Assembly (NCBI GenBank): GCA_947632545.1
Contig: CANRPP010000009.1
Coordinates: forward strand, 1 to 47,157
Direction of reading: 5' to 3'
DNA: 47,157 nucleotides
From: an uncultured Bacilli bacterium
GTDB lineage: Bacteria > Bacillota_I > Bacilli_A > RF39 > UBA660
The notes under the pieces are model-generated. The model was not told where the DNA came from. It did no database searches and saw nothing but the letters and a program-made list of their open reading frames with translations. The position numbers and the translations under genes are program-made. This document shows positions 1-6,907 of the stretch, in pieces (positions within the stretch are counted from its first letter, which is position 1; each line of letters starts with the position of its first letter).

Positions 1-5
1 ACAAT

Positions 6-34
6 GAAAAAAGCCCATAACATCAAATGTTATG
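6..34 (-). terminator. Rho-independent terminator at window edge
   Basis: On the minus strand, CATAACA and TGTTATG form a perfect 7-bp stem with a 5-nt loop, followed by GGGC and six T. It ends a minus-strand transcript that includes the hairpin-rich block at 35-170. Confidence 0.6.
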
Positions 35-39
35 AACCT

Positions 40-165
40 ATATTCAAGAAATCGCAAAGGTGCGACTTTCAACCTCTATGGTGCGAATGACATAGTTATT
101 TACAGCTCTCACAAAGCACGAATGATATAAATATCACTCACTATTAGTGATATAACAAAAAAAGA
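40..165 (-). other. Hairpin-rich non-coding block, unassigned
   Basis: Read on the minus strand, this stretch folds into consecutive hairpins: ATATCACT/AGTGATAT, CTATG/CATAG, and GAAA-TCGCA/TGCGA-TTTC, just before the terminator at 6-34. It is visibly richer in G and C than its surroundings and has no ORF. It could be the 3' UTR of the nucleotidyltransferase gene, a small RNA, or the end of an insertion element continuing beyond position 1. I cannot assign it to a known RNA family. Confidence 0.3.
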
Positions 166-204
166 ACAAAAGTATCAATAACTTGAAAAAACTTTTATTA
201 ATTT

Positions 205-999
205 TCATTTTCTAACATTATTATTTCTACTCTTGATTAAAATTCTATATTCATTTTCATCTAGTTTTACATTACGCTTAGAATATTCAAACAAGGCCTC
301 AATTTTTGCAAGTTTTTCTTCATTATTAGATGTAGTATCATTTATTGCATTTATATACATTTCAACAAATTCTTTCTCTGGTATATTATCTTTATAAAAA
401 CTTTTTCTATATTCTTCATCTAAATAAACTCTATATACTTTCGAAGTTTGAACAGCGGGCAATCCATTTAATCTATGATAAAATTTTCTTATTTTTTCTA
501 TTGTTAGATGATATAAATGCGTAAAATTTGGACTATCTTCAAATGCTGATTTTCTTACTTTTTCCATTCTATTATTTAAAATAGATACATATTCTCTTGC
601 ATCTTCATCTTCAAGTTGTGGTAAAGGTTTAGAAAATTTTTTTAAAGCATAATCTTGTAGTTTCCTTAAACTACCATCTTTGTCAAATAGTATTTTTGAT
701 GTTCCTATTATAGATAGTGATGCGTTATTCTGATTAGAATACTCATTTTCAATAGTTAAATATACATCTTCAAGAGGTTTTTCAAAATACTCTATTCTAA
801 TCCCATCTACATATTTATTGCCTCTTATTAGTCGATTTGGATTTTCATCATCAAAAATTATTTGAATATCAATATCTGAATGCTTTTCATTGTAACCTGT
901 TAGAAAACTACCATAGAAAAAAGCACCTAAAACATGTTTGTTCTCAATATATTTCATTTCATCGATAAAGTTGAAAATTATTTTATTAATATCTGCCAT
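205..999 (-). CDS. Nucleotidyltransferase (MNT/aminoglycoside-type fold), substrate unknown
   Basis: 264 residues. The N-terminus carries the polymerase-beta-like nucleotidyltransferase signature GSFLTGYNEKHSDIDIQI (residues about 30-47): a Gly-Ser pair followed by Asp-x-Asp, which would bind Mg-NTP. The likely third carboxylate is the Glu in GIRIEYF. The rest is helical, as in kanamycin- or streptomycin-adenylyltransferase-like proteins, but the acceptor cannot be told. It has its own promoter (TTGAAA-17-TATAAT, 1047-1075) and the SD GGGAG 8 nt before the ATG. It sits alone between an unassigned block and a broken ORF, so it looks like accessory cargo. A toxin or tRNA-modifying nucleotidyltransferase is also possible. 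Confidence 0.75.
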   Translation of the reverse strand: MADINKIIFNFIDEMKYIENKHVLGAFFYGSFLTGYNEKHSDIDIQIIFDDENPNRLIRGNKYVDGIRIEYFEKPLEDVYLTIENEYSNQNNASLSIIGTSKILFDKDGSLRKLQDYALKKFSKPLPQLEDEDAREYVSILNNRMEKVRKSAFEDSPNFTHLYHLTIEKIRKFYHRLNGLPAVQTSKVYRVYLDEEYRKSFYKDNIPEKEFVEMYINAINDTTSNNEEKLAKIEALFEYSKRNVKLDENEYRILIKSRNNNVRK

Positions 1000-1046
1000 T
1001 TTTTAATCTCCCTAAAATTAATAATAAAATCCCTTTTGTAAGCTAT

Positions 1047-1075
1047 ATTATACATTTGCATAAATTATATTTCAA
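1047..1075 (-). promoter_or_regulatory. Sigma-A promoter of the nucleotidyltransferase gene
   Basis: On the minus strand, -35 TTGAAA (1070-1075), a 17-bp spacer and -10 TATAAT (1047-1052) precede the gene that starts at 999. The -35 overlaps the end of the small ORF upstream. Confidence 0.65.
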
Positions 1076-1285
1076 TATCAAAATCATCTTTTTCTTTGGC
1101 ATTACTATGTTCTTTAACAAACATATAATCATCACTAATATCTTTTATTGTTTCATTATTAAATATTCCATGTTCATAAAGATCTTTTGAAAAATACATA
1201 TAATCTTCTCAATCAAAAATACTATTAGCACAAATATTATAAACATTATTACTAATCCAAACAACATTCCTTTAACATCAACCAT
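1065..1285 (-). pseudogene. Small membrane protein, apparently frameshifted
   Basis: Two overlapping minus-strand ORFs appear to be halves of one gene. The first (ATG at 1285, stop at 1145, 46 codons) has GAAGG 11 nt upstream and encodes a hydrophobic helix, FGLVIMFIIFVLIVFLIEK. In another frame, a charged tail starting at the ATG at 1199 (KDISDDYMFVKEHSNAKEK...DDFDIEI) runs 44 codons to 1065. Upstream of that ATG its frame is closed by TGA. A single-base indel near 1205 would join the membrane helix to the acidic tail in a protein of about 70 residues. Two real small overlapping genes are the alternative. No family recognised. Confidence 0.35.
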
Positions 1286-1479
1286 TATTTCACATACCTT
1301 CAATATTTTATTTTTGCTTTTTTATACAAATCTATGATTTAATATTATAATAGTGCAAATTCAAGTGAACTTCCAACAGTATTATTAGTTTGTTAATTAT
1401 TTGTATTTTATTTTTGACAAAATATTTAACCCCCTAGGTATTTTGACAACATATCAAAATAACCTAAAGGACTATCTTT
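1286..1479. other. Intergenic stretch with an inverted repeat, no gene seen
   Basis: No credible ORF. It holds an 11-bp imperfect inverted repeat at 1436-1465 (AGGTATTTTGA against TCAAAATAACCT) next to AACCCCCT, and TTTTGACAA occurs twice (1413-1421 and 1441-1449). Neither arm is followed by a T-run, so this is not a clear terminator. Confidence 0.3.
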
Positions 1480-1507
1480 TTATATAAATACTCGAAAAAG
1501 TTCGAAT
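1480..1507 (-). terminator. Possible terminator of the tRNA-Leu/tRNA-Ile2 transcript
   Basis: Just past tRNA-Leu, the minus strand has a 7-bp stem ATTCGAA/TTCGAGT with a 4-nt loop, followed by ATTTATATAAA. The tail is AT-rich but not a clean T-run. Confidence 0.35.
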
Positions 1508-1518
1508 AGAAACGTCAC

Positions 1519-1603
1519 TGGTGCGAGTAACAGGAGTTGAACCTGCAAGCCTTGCGGCACTAGATCCTAAGTCTAGCGCGTCTGCCAATTCCGCCATACT
1601 CGC
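1519..1603 (-). tRNA. tRNA-Leu (anticodon UAG)
   Basis: Class II tRNA with a long variable arm (TGCCGCAAGGC). The anticodon stem is CTAGA/TCTAG around loop CTTAGGA, giving anticodon TAG for CUA. The acceptor stem is GCGAGTA/TACTCGC and CCA is encoded. It lies 11 nt after tRNA-Ile2 and is probably co-transcribed with it. Confidence 0.97.
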
Positions 1604-1614
1604 TTAAATAAAAA

Positions 1615-1691
1615 TGGTGGACCCTATTGGACTCGAACCAATGACCGTCCGGTTATGAGCCGGATGCTCTAACCAACTGAGCTAAGGGTCC
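1615..1691 (-). tRNA. tRNA-Ile2 (anticodon CAU, lysidine type)
   Basis: The anticodon loop CTCATAA gives anticodon CAT. The body (GGACCCTTAGCTCAG..., acceptor GGACCCT/AGGGTCC) follows the Bacillus tRNA-Ile(CAU) pattern rather than elongator Met, which is present separately at 20409-20485. By that resemblance it should be modified by TilS to read AUA. CCA is encoded. Confidence 0.85.
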
Positions 1692-1702
1692 ATTGCTATT
1701 TA

Positions 1703-1731
1703 ATAATAGCATACTTTTTTTAATAGTGCAA
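1703..1731 (-). promoter_or_regulatory. Promoter of the tRNA-Ile2/tRNA-Leu pair
   Basis: -35 TTGCAC (1726-1731), a 17-bp spacer and extended -10 TGCTATTAT (hexamer at 1703-1708), 11 nt before the mature 5' end of tRNA-Ile2. Confidence 0.75.
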
Positions 1732-1732
1732 C

Positions 1733-1760
1733 AAAAAAATAGAGTTTTTCTCTATTTTTC
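1733..1760 (-). terminator. Terminator of the gene at 1752-2168
   Basis: A 10-bp perfect stem AAAAATAGAG/CTCTATTTTT with a 5-nt A loop, running into T residues. The stop codon lies inside the stem. Confidence 0.85.
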
Positions 1761-2168
1761 TAACATATTTAATAAATTGATTTTAAACATATCTCTTTCA
1801 GGATCAGTTTTTGATACCATTACACCTTTATAGGTAGATAATTCTGCTCTATGTCCTTCATCTAATATTCCTTCTGGTGTAATATTTGTTAATAATATAA
1901 CTCCTTTATCAGAATATACAGTGTAATGTAATCTTATTTCTCCATGAACTTTTACAAATAATTCATCTGTAGGTAACTTTAACTCATATGAAATAGTTTT
2001 AGCTTTGTCATCTTTACTTATTTCTTCTCCCAAAAAATTACCTTTTCTTAATTCTGGATAATAACTAAATGTTAATTTTTTATAAGCTAACATATTATAT
2101 TTTCTTAATGATCTTTCTTTTTTTCTAAAATCATTCTCATCTAAATACTCAAATATATAAGTTTTCAT
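1752..2168 (-). CDS. Conserved-looking orphan protein, 138 aa
   Basis: No family recognised. The protein is soluble, starts MKTYIFEYLDENDFRKKERS, and looks like a mixed alpha/beta domain with a beta-rich centre (LFVKVHGEIRLHYTVYSDKG). It has its own strong promoter (2232-2260), a leader with two copies of TATAGGGGG, and a dedicated terminator, so it is a single-gene unit. The second GGGGG serves as SD, 11 nt before the ATG. There is no signal peptide or membrane segment. The elaborate 5' leader suggests regulated expression. Confidence 0.75.
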   Translation of the reverse strand: MKTYIFEYLDENDFRKKERSLRKYNMLAYKKLTFSYYPELRKGNFLGEEISKDDKAKTISYELKLPTDELFVKVHGEIRLHYTVYSDKGVILLTNITPEGILDEGHRAELSTYKGVMVSKTDPERDMFKINLLNMLEK

Positions 2169-2177
2169 ATATATTCA

Positions 2178-2215
2178 ACCCCCTATAATATTATAGTTTT
2201 AAGGATCCCCCTATA
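2178..2215 (-). promoter_or_regulatory. Leader with palindrome and repeated TATAGGGGG
   Basis: The leader of the gene at 2168 contains a perfect 14-nt palindrome CTATAATATTATAG directly before the GGGGG SD, and an upstream AGGAT/ATCCT hairpin whose loop holds another AGGGGG. The duplicated SD-like element could allow alternative folding around the ribosome site; this is inference. Confidence 0.35.
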
Positions 2216-2231
2216 TCCTCAAAGTACTGAT

Positions 2232-2260
2232 ATTATAGCATAATTAGACAATTTTGTCAA
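2232..2260 (-). promoter_or_regulatory. Sigma-A promoter with inverted repeat over the -35
   Basis: -35 TTGACA (2255-2260), 17-bp spacer, extended -10 TGCTATAAT (hexamer 2232-2237). The inverted repeat GACAA-AA-TTGTC overlaps the -35 and could be an operator. Confidence 0.8.
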
Positions 2261-2273
2261 GTTTTATACAATT

Positions 2274-4193
2274 TTATTTTTTATATTTTACTTTTGTTTG
2301 CTTAATAATAGTATTATCATTAGTCATTTTTTCTATTATTATATCTGCAATTTCTTCATTAGTATAACTATATGTATCATATGAATTAGGATCTGGTAAA
2401 GGTTCATTATGATCTACTGCTCCTGTTGGATCATCAGTAACATCTTTATATTCATTTTGTTTTGGCATATCTTGATTTTCTTCTTCAATATATTCATCAT
2501 CATCATAATCATATGAATCATCGTAATCATTATCATAGTAATCTGTTTCTTCTTCATCATTATAATCAATACTATCGCTATCATTATCATTGCTATTATC
2601 ATTATTTTTATTATTGTCATTATTCTTTTTAGTTTTATTATTTTTATTAGCTTTTTTTGAAGTTGAAGTTTTTTTACTAGTAGTTTTACTATTTTTGTTA
2701 TTTTCTTGTGTATTATCATTTTCTTCTACTTCTAAATCATCTGTATTATTATCAGTATCACTATCACTATCAGTATAATTATTGTAACTATCAGAATAAT
2801 TTTGATAATTATTATCATTTCTACTTGATTTAGATTTTAATATTGCTTTTTTATATGAATCATAAGTTGTTAAATTTCTATCTTGATTAGAAACATTATA
2901 TAAATTTTCTTTTTCTAATGATTCCATAGCAACTGTTTCTAAATCTTCGAATGTTATATCAAACTTTTCATTAAGTGAGTTATTTATTACTGCTATTTCT
3001 TCTAATTTAAGATCACTATTAGTTAATTTATTTTCTGCTTTTTCTATACAACTATTATAAAACCAGTTTTTTTCTTTTTTATTTAACATTCCGTTAATTT
3101 TAATATTTTTACATTTTTTCATCATTGCATCTACTATTGGTAAGATTGATGTTTTATATGTTTCTATATCAGATGCATCTTCGAAATTAATATCTTCTCT
3201 TAACTCTTTAAAGAATTCTTTTGCAATTTTTTTCTTTTCTGATTTTTTAAATTGTATATTGAATTTAATATTTAATTCTTCATATTTCTTATAAATTTTA
3301 TTAGCTTTTTTGCTTATTATTCCAGTTTTTTCAAGAGGACTAGTTTGTATTATATGTAGCATTGATTCTTGCTTTATACCTTCTAAATAAGCATTATACA
3401 TTATAGTACTATCTAAATCATAATAATCAAAAATATCACCTAATTCTTGTTTATTATAGTTATTAAATATAAGTTGTTGTGATACAATTTCATCCCATCT
3501 GTGAGCAGCTTTTACAGTAGTATTTTTTTCTGCATATTTATCTGCATTAGTTTTATTGTAATTATATAAATAATTAACTGTTTTAGTAACAAATTTTTTC
3601 TTATTTTTATTAATTCTACTATCATTTAATAAATTAATAATTTTATTTGGATTTTTTATTAATCCATTTGTATTTTTTAAATCGTCATCACAATTACTTT
3701 CTAATGAAGTATCATTAAATAATTTATTATATACAGCTGTACCTATACCTATAGTTGCTGCACATATTGAAACTATTGAAATTGTTAAAAATCTTTGTAA
3801 TCCTTTTTTTTCTGATTTTTCCTTTTTTTCTTTTTTTAACTCCTTGTTTTTAATTTTAGTTTCTTTTTTCTGTAATTTTTGTTCTTGTTTTATTTGGTTT
3901 TTCTTTTCAATATTTTTTAGTTTCTCCATGTGTTGTTTTCTTATATCTATTTCATGTTTATATTTATTTAAAAAATCTTCTTTTGTACAAAATTTTACTT
4001 TATTATAATTTTTTAAATTATTAACATTTATTTTTTCTTCTTCAAGTAATTTAATTAATTCTTCTTGTCCTTCTTTATATGATTTATATTCTAAAGTGTA
4101 GTCATCATAAAATATGCAGGCTTTTCTTTCATAATTATTATTATTTTTTGAACTTATAAATATTATTAAATCAATTTTCTTATTATTTATCAT
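2274..4193 (-). CDS. Single-pass membrane protein with long Asn/Asp-rich linker
   Basis: 639 residues, no family recognised. In order: a short N-terminal domain (1-95), a Lys/Glu-rich probable coiled coil (95-131), one transmembrane helix (about 132-155, LTISIVSICAATIGIGTAVY), a helical ectodomain (about 160-450), a low-complexity Asn/Asp/Ser/Lys stretch (about 465-590), and a short structured C-terminal segment. The basic N-terminal side predicts N-in, C-out. It is the second gene of an operon, 18 nt after the gene at 4212-5633, with SD GGGGGG. No signal peptidase, sortase or lipoprotein motif is seen. A two-protein envelope assembly with its neighbour is plausible but unproven. Confidence 0.75.
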   Translation of the reverse strand: MINNKKIDLIIFISSKNNNNYERKACIFYDDYTLEYKSYKEGQEELIKLLEEEKINVNNLKNYNKVKFCTKEDFLNKYKHEIDIRKQHMEKLKNIEKKNQIKQEQKLQKKETKIKNKELKKEKKEKSEKKGLQRFLTISIVSICAATIGIGTAVYNKLFNDTSLESNCDDDLKNTNGLIKNPNKIINLLNDSRINKNKKKFVTKTVNYLYNYNKTNADKYAEKNTTVKAAHRWDEIVSQQLIFNNYNKQELGDIFDYYDLDSTIMYNAYLEGIKQESMLHIIQTSPLEKTGIISKKANKIYKKYEELNIKFNIQFKKSEKKKIAKEFFKELREDINFEDASDIETYKTSILPIVDAMMKKCKNIKINGMLNKKEKNWFYNSCIEKAENKLTNSDLKLEEIAVINNSLNEKFDITFEDLETVAMESLEKENLYNVSNQDRNLTTYDSYKKAILKSKSSRNDNNYQNYSDSYNNYTDSDSDTDNNTDDLEVEENDNTQENNKNSKTTSKKTSTSKKANKNNKTKKNNDNNKNNDNSNDNDSDSIDYNDEEETDYYDNDYDDSYDYDDDEYIEEENQDMPKQNEYKDVTDDPTGAVDHNEPLPDPNSYDTYSYTNEEIADIIIEKMTNDNTIIKQTKVKYKK

Positions 4194-4211
4194 AAAGACC
4201 CCCCTAATATA

Positions 4212-5633
4212 TTATTTTTTCTTTTTATTACCGGTATAATAATATCCTTTATTTAGTAAATTTTTATCATTATATTTACTCCATTTTGTTATACTTGAAC
4301 CATTATTTATTATTTTTCTTGTTCTTTCACTTTTATAGCATACTGTAGCATAAAATTCTTCATTTCTACTAAATGTTATAGTTTCTATTTTTTTATTATA
4401 TATTGGTATAGTTTGTGATTTGTTTTTATTACATATATAACTTGAAACTCTAGTTATAGTTTTTCCATAAGTATATTTATCATATATATATTTTGGTGAT
4501 TTAGTACAGGTATTACCACAATTACTATAGTCTGCATCTACTAAAACATAATGTGTATTATATGTATCAGTAGGTGGAACATCATAACTTGCTCTACCAT
4601 TATAGATCCAGCTACCTACATTTTTTCTTGTATTTTTATTTATATTATTTACTTGTTTATAATCTGTACTACTAGCAAGTTGATATATTATTCCATCTAC
4701 TTTTATATAATTGTAATTTGTGCAGGCACCTGTTGTTATATTAGCATTATTTATAAGTGATGTTTTTTGACTTTTATAAGTATTATATTTATTTAATTTT
4801 TCTTTTCTATCTAATCTTTTTAATTCTTTTAAGCATGTTTTATCATTATTATTACAAGTTATTGCAGAGGTATTACAGTCAACAGTTACCCAATTACTCC
4901 ATAAACTCCAATCTGAAAATACTACATTTGATGTTTTTATATATTCATATATATAATTATCTGTTGTATTTTTTACTTTAATAGTTCCTTTTTGTGTTTT
5001 TGATGTTACTTTAGTTTTTCTTACTTTTTTCTTCTTTGTTGTTGTAGTTTTTTTAATTTTACTAGATTTAATTATTGAATTAGAAAAATTATTTTCTATA
5101 TTACTTTCTTCTATATCAGTAGATTCTTCTTCATTTTTATCTTTTTCATTATCTATAGTTTCTGATTTAATTTCACATAAATAAGTATCCTTGCAATATG
5201 AATTATTATTCAAGTGTGCAGTTATATAATCTTCTTCACCACTACAAAATAAATTTACTTTTAACTGGTATTCCTTATCTTTTTTAGTTAATTTAACATA
5301 CGATTTTTTATTATCACAAAGTTTATTATCTTTATCTTTAATTGGAGTTATTGCTTTAAGTGATATCATTTTTTCTAATGTTAATTTACTACTTTCCCCT
5401 ACTTCATTAGGAATATTATTTTCATTATAATATTTTATAGCGTGTTCTTTCATTTTTTCTAGATTTTCTGAAAATATTTCATCAGTATATCCTTCTGGTT
5501 CAATATTTTGATTTTTTTTAGAAATTGCAGTTACTATACATACTAAAATTGCAACTACTATAATTATTATTATGAATTTTAATAAAAAATTCTTATATGG
5601 AAAATCTTCTCTTTTATAGTCTTCTGTATACAT
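4212..5633 (-). CDS. Membrane-anchored Cys-rich surface protein
   Basis: 473 residues. A short cytoplasmic tail is followed by a transmembrane anchor (about 17-38, FIIIIIVVAILVCIVTAI). A module at about 55-160 (LTLEKMISLKAITPIKD ... SYVKLTKK ... YQLKVNLFCSG) resembles the C-terminal part of Gram-positive pseudopilin-like proteins. A Lys/Thr-rich linker leads to a Cys-rich C-terminal domain. That domain opens with FSDWSLWSNWVTVDC, a W-x-x-W-x-x-W pattern like thrombospondin type 1 repeats, with many paired Cys suggesting disulfides outside the cell. First gene of a two-gene operon with its own promoter; SD AAGGGGG. The exact family is not recognised, so this rests on topology and motifs. Confidence 0.75.
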   Translation of the reverse strand: MYTEDYKREDFPYKNFLLKFIIIIIVVAILVCIVTAISKKNQNIEPEGYTDEIFSENLEKMKEHAIKYYNENNIPNEVGESSKLTLEKMISLKAITPIKDKDNKLCDNKKSYVKLTKKDKEYQLKVNLFCSGEEDYITAHLNNNSYCKDTYLCEIKSETIDNEKDKNEEESTDIEESNIENNFSNSIIKSSKIKKTTTTKKKKVRKTKVTSKTQKGTIKVKNTTDNYIYEYIKTSNVVFSDWSLWSNWVTVDCNTSAITCNNNDKTCLKELKRLDRKEKLNKYNTYKSQKTSLINNANITTGACTNYNYIKVDGIIYQLASSTDYKQVNNINKNTRKNVGSWIYNGRASYDVPPTDTYNTHYVLVDADYSNCGNTCTKSPKYIYDKYTYGKTITRVSSYICNKNKSQTIPIYNKKIETITFSRNEEFYATVCYKSERTRKIINNGSSITKWSKYNDKNLLNKGYYYTGNKKKK

Positions 5634-5660
5634 ATATATACCCCCTTGGTAATGCTTGAT

Positions 5661-5689
5661 ATTATAGCATAAAACCTATTATGTGTCAA
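5661..5689 (-). promoter_or_regulatory. Promoter of the membrane-protein operon (5633 to 2274)
   Basis: -35 TTGACA (5684-5689), 17-bp spacer, extended -10 TGCTATAAT (hexamer 5661-5666). The stretch TTATGCTATAATATCA is identical to that in the promoter of the gene at 1752-2168. Confidence 0.8.
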
Positions 5690-5700
5690 ATATTATAATA

Positions 5701-5725
5701 AAGAAAAAAGACATATTATATGTCT
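5701..5725 (-). terminator. Terminator of the smr gene
   Basis: Stem AGACATA/TATGTCT with a 3-nt loop followed by T5-C-T3; overlaps the stop codon of the smr gene. Confidence 0.8.
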
Positions 5726-5970
5726 AATAATACGATAGTTTCTCCTGAATTAAAATTGTTTTGCTTATACTCTTTTACATGTTTATTTCTTTTTAGTTCT
5801 TCATAAACAGATTTTTTAACTATACCTTTACCAATACCATGTATTATAATAATGTATTTATTTTTTAATTTATAATTATCTAGTATGAATTCTTTTACTA
5901 AAATTTTTGAAATGTCACCTGTTTCACCATGAAGATCAATTTTTGGTACATTACTATATAACTTCATCAT
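5716..5970 (-). CDS. Small Smr-domain protein
   Basis: 84 residues forming a bare Smr domain, the fold found at the C-terminus of MutS2. Visible signatures are DLHGET near the N-terminus and HGIGKGIVKK in the middle. Family members are nucleases acting on DNA or RNA, or ribosome-associated; the exact role here is unknown. I chose the ATG at 5970: AAGGA lies 8 nt upstream, while a more upstream in-frame ATG (5994) lies deeper in the pfkB gene without an SD. It overlaps the end of the kinase gene by 17 nt, so it is translated from the same mRNA. The MutS core domains are absent. Confidence 0.85.
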   Translation of the reverse strand: MMKLYSNVPKIDLHGETGDISKILVKEFILDNYKLKNKYIIIIHGIGKGIVKKSVYEELKRNKHVKEYKQNNFNSGETIVLLDI

Positions 5971-6859
5971 TATAATTATCCTTAATAACTTCATTTAATT
6001 CAGGAATAGCATATCTAGAGCCTATTTTTGTTACTGATAAAGCTCCTGTTATTGAGGCTAATCTAATTGAATCTTTTAACGAATAATTATTGGCTATAAA
6101 ATATGTGAAGGCACCATGATATATATCTCCTGCACCTGTTGAGTCAACTGCTTTTACTTTAATGCTAGGAATTATCTCATATTGATCTATTTTTGTAAAT
6201 GAACCTTTAGCTTCTAATGTAATTATAATATTTGTTTTAAAGTACATTTTTAATATTTCATAAATTGTAATTAGTGATTCCATATTATTATAATCAATTT
6301 TTTGTTTAGTAAAATCTTCTGCAAAATCTTTTGAACATACTAAATATGTAACAATCTTACCTAATTCTATAGTATTTTCATTTACTCTACCTGCATCTAG
6401 TATACTAATTGCATTAGGATTATCATTTATAACTTTTAATGCTGTTTTATAATGCTCTCCATCTACTAAAATAACATCAGCATTTTTTATTTCTACAGGT
6501 TCAACTAATTCATCGATTGTACTATTTTTGGATGTTATTATAGTTCTACTTCCATTTTCTAAATTGGCAATTATATAACTACTATCTGTTTCAGTTTCTT
6601 TACTTTTTTCTATGTATTCAGTATTAACACCTACTTCATTAAATTCTTTTATAATATTTGTGCCATAATAATCATTACCGACAACTCCTATAAAGGTTGT
6701 ATCCATTCCCCATTTAGCAAGTAAATAAGCAGCATTAGAAGCTGGACCTCCACCACATTCTATTTTATTATTTATTCTTATTTTTTTATTTTCTGTAGGA
6801 AAAGTTGAAAGTGCAAGTGTTGTATCATAAGTTGCATGTCCAATACAAACAAATTTCAT
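5954..6859 (-). CDS. PfkB-family carbohydrate kinase
   Basis: 301 residues, the usual length for ribokinase-type enzymes. The first PfkB signature is GGGPASNAAYLLAKWG near residue 37, and the second is DSTGAGDIYHGAFTYF near residue 240, whose GAGD aspartate is the catalytic base. It would phosphorylate a sugar or nucleoside with ATP in the cytosol; the substrate (ribose, fructose 1-phosphate, adenosine or other) cannot be decided. It follows ppdK by 48 nt without a visible terminator, so a tdk-ppdK-pfkB-smr transcript is likely. SD GGGGTGAT lies 4 nt before the ATG. Confidence 0.9.
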   Translation of the reverse strand: MKFVCIGHATYDTTLALSTFPTENKKIRINNKIECGGGPASNAAYLLAKWGMDTTFIGVVGNDYYGTNIIKEFNEVGVNTEYIEKSKETETDSSYIIANLENGSRTIITSKNSTIDELVEPVEIKNADVILVDGEHYKTALKVINDNPNAISILDAGRVNENTIELGKIVTYLVCSKDFAEDFTKQKIDYNNMESLITIYEILKMYFKTNIIITLEAKGSFTKIDQYEIIPSIKVKAVDSTGAGDIYHGAFTYFIANNYSLKDSIRLASITGALSVTKIGSRYAIPELNEVIKDNYNDEVI

Positions 6860-6907
6860 ATAATCACCCCAATATTTAGAAAATACTACTATAATATTAC
6901 TTTATAT

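Noticed and set aside
40-110. Group II intron domain V, suggested by GAAAGTCGCAC
   Set aside because: The surrounding pairing does not form the 34-nt domain V hairpin, and no intron-encoded protein or other domain is seen.
1199-1210. UGA read as tryptophan, which would extend the acidic-tail ORF upstream
   Set aside because: UGA is a genuine stop in rel at the ATGA overlap with dtd, and long genes use UGG for Trp, so the code is standard.
2414-2778. Long open frames on both strands opposite the Asn/Asp-rich linker
   Set aside because: They arise from low-complexity GAT/AAT codons of the real gene, lack Shine-Dalgarno sites and give monotonous Ile/Met- or Leu-rich translations.
4199-4204. 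Six-C run before the gene at 4193 as another phase-variable tract
   Set aside because: It is simply the Shine-Dalgarno site GGGGGG, is short, and resembles the GGGGG sites of other genes here.
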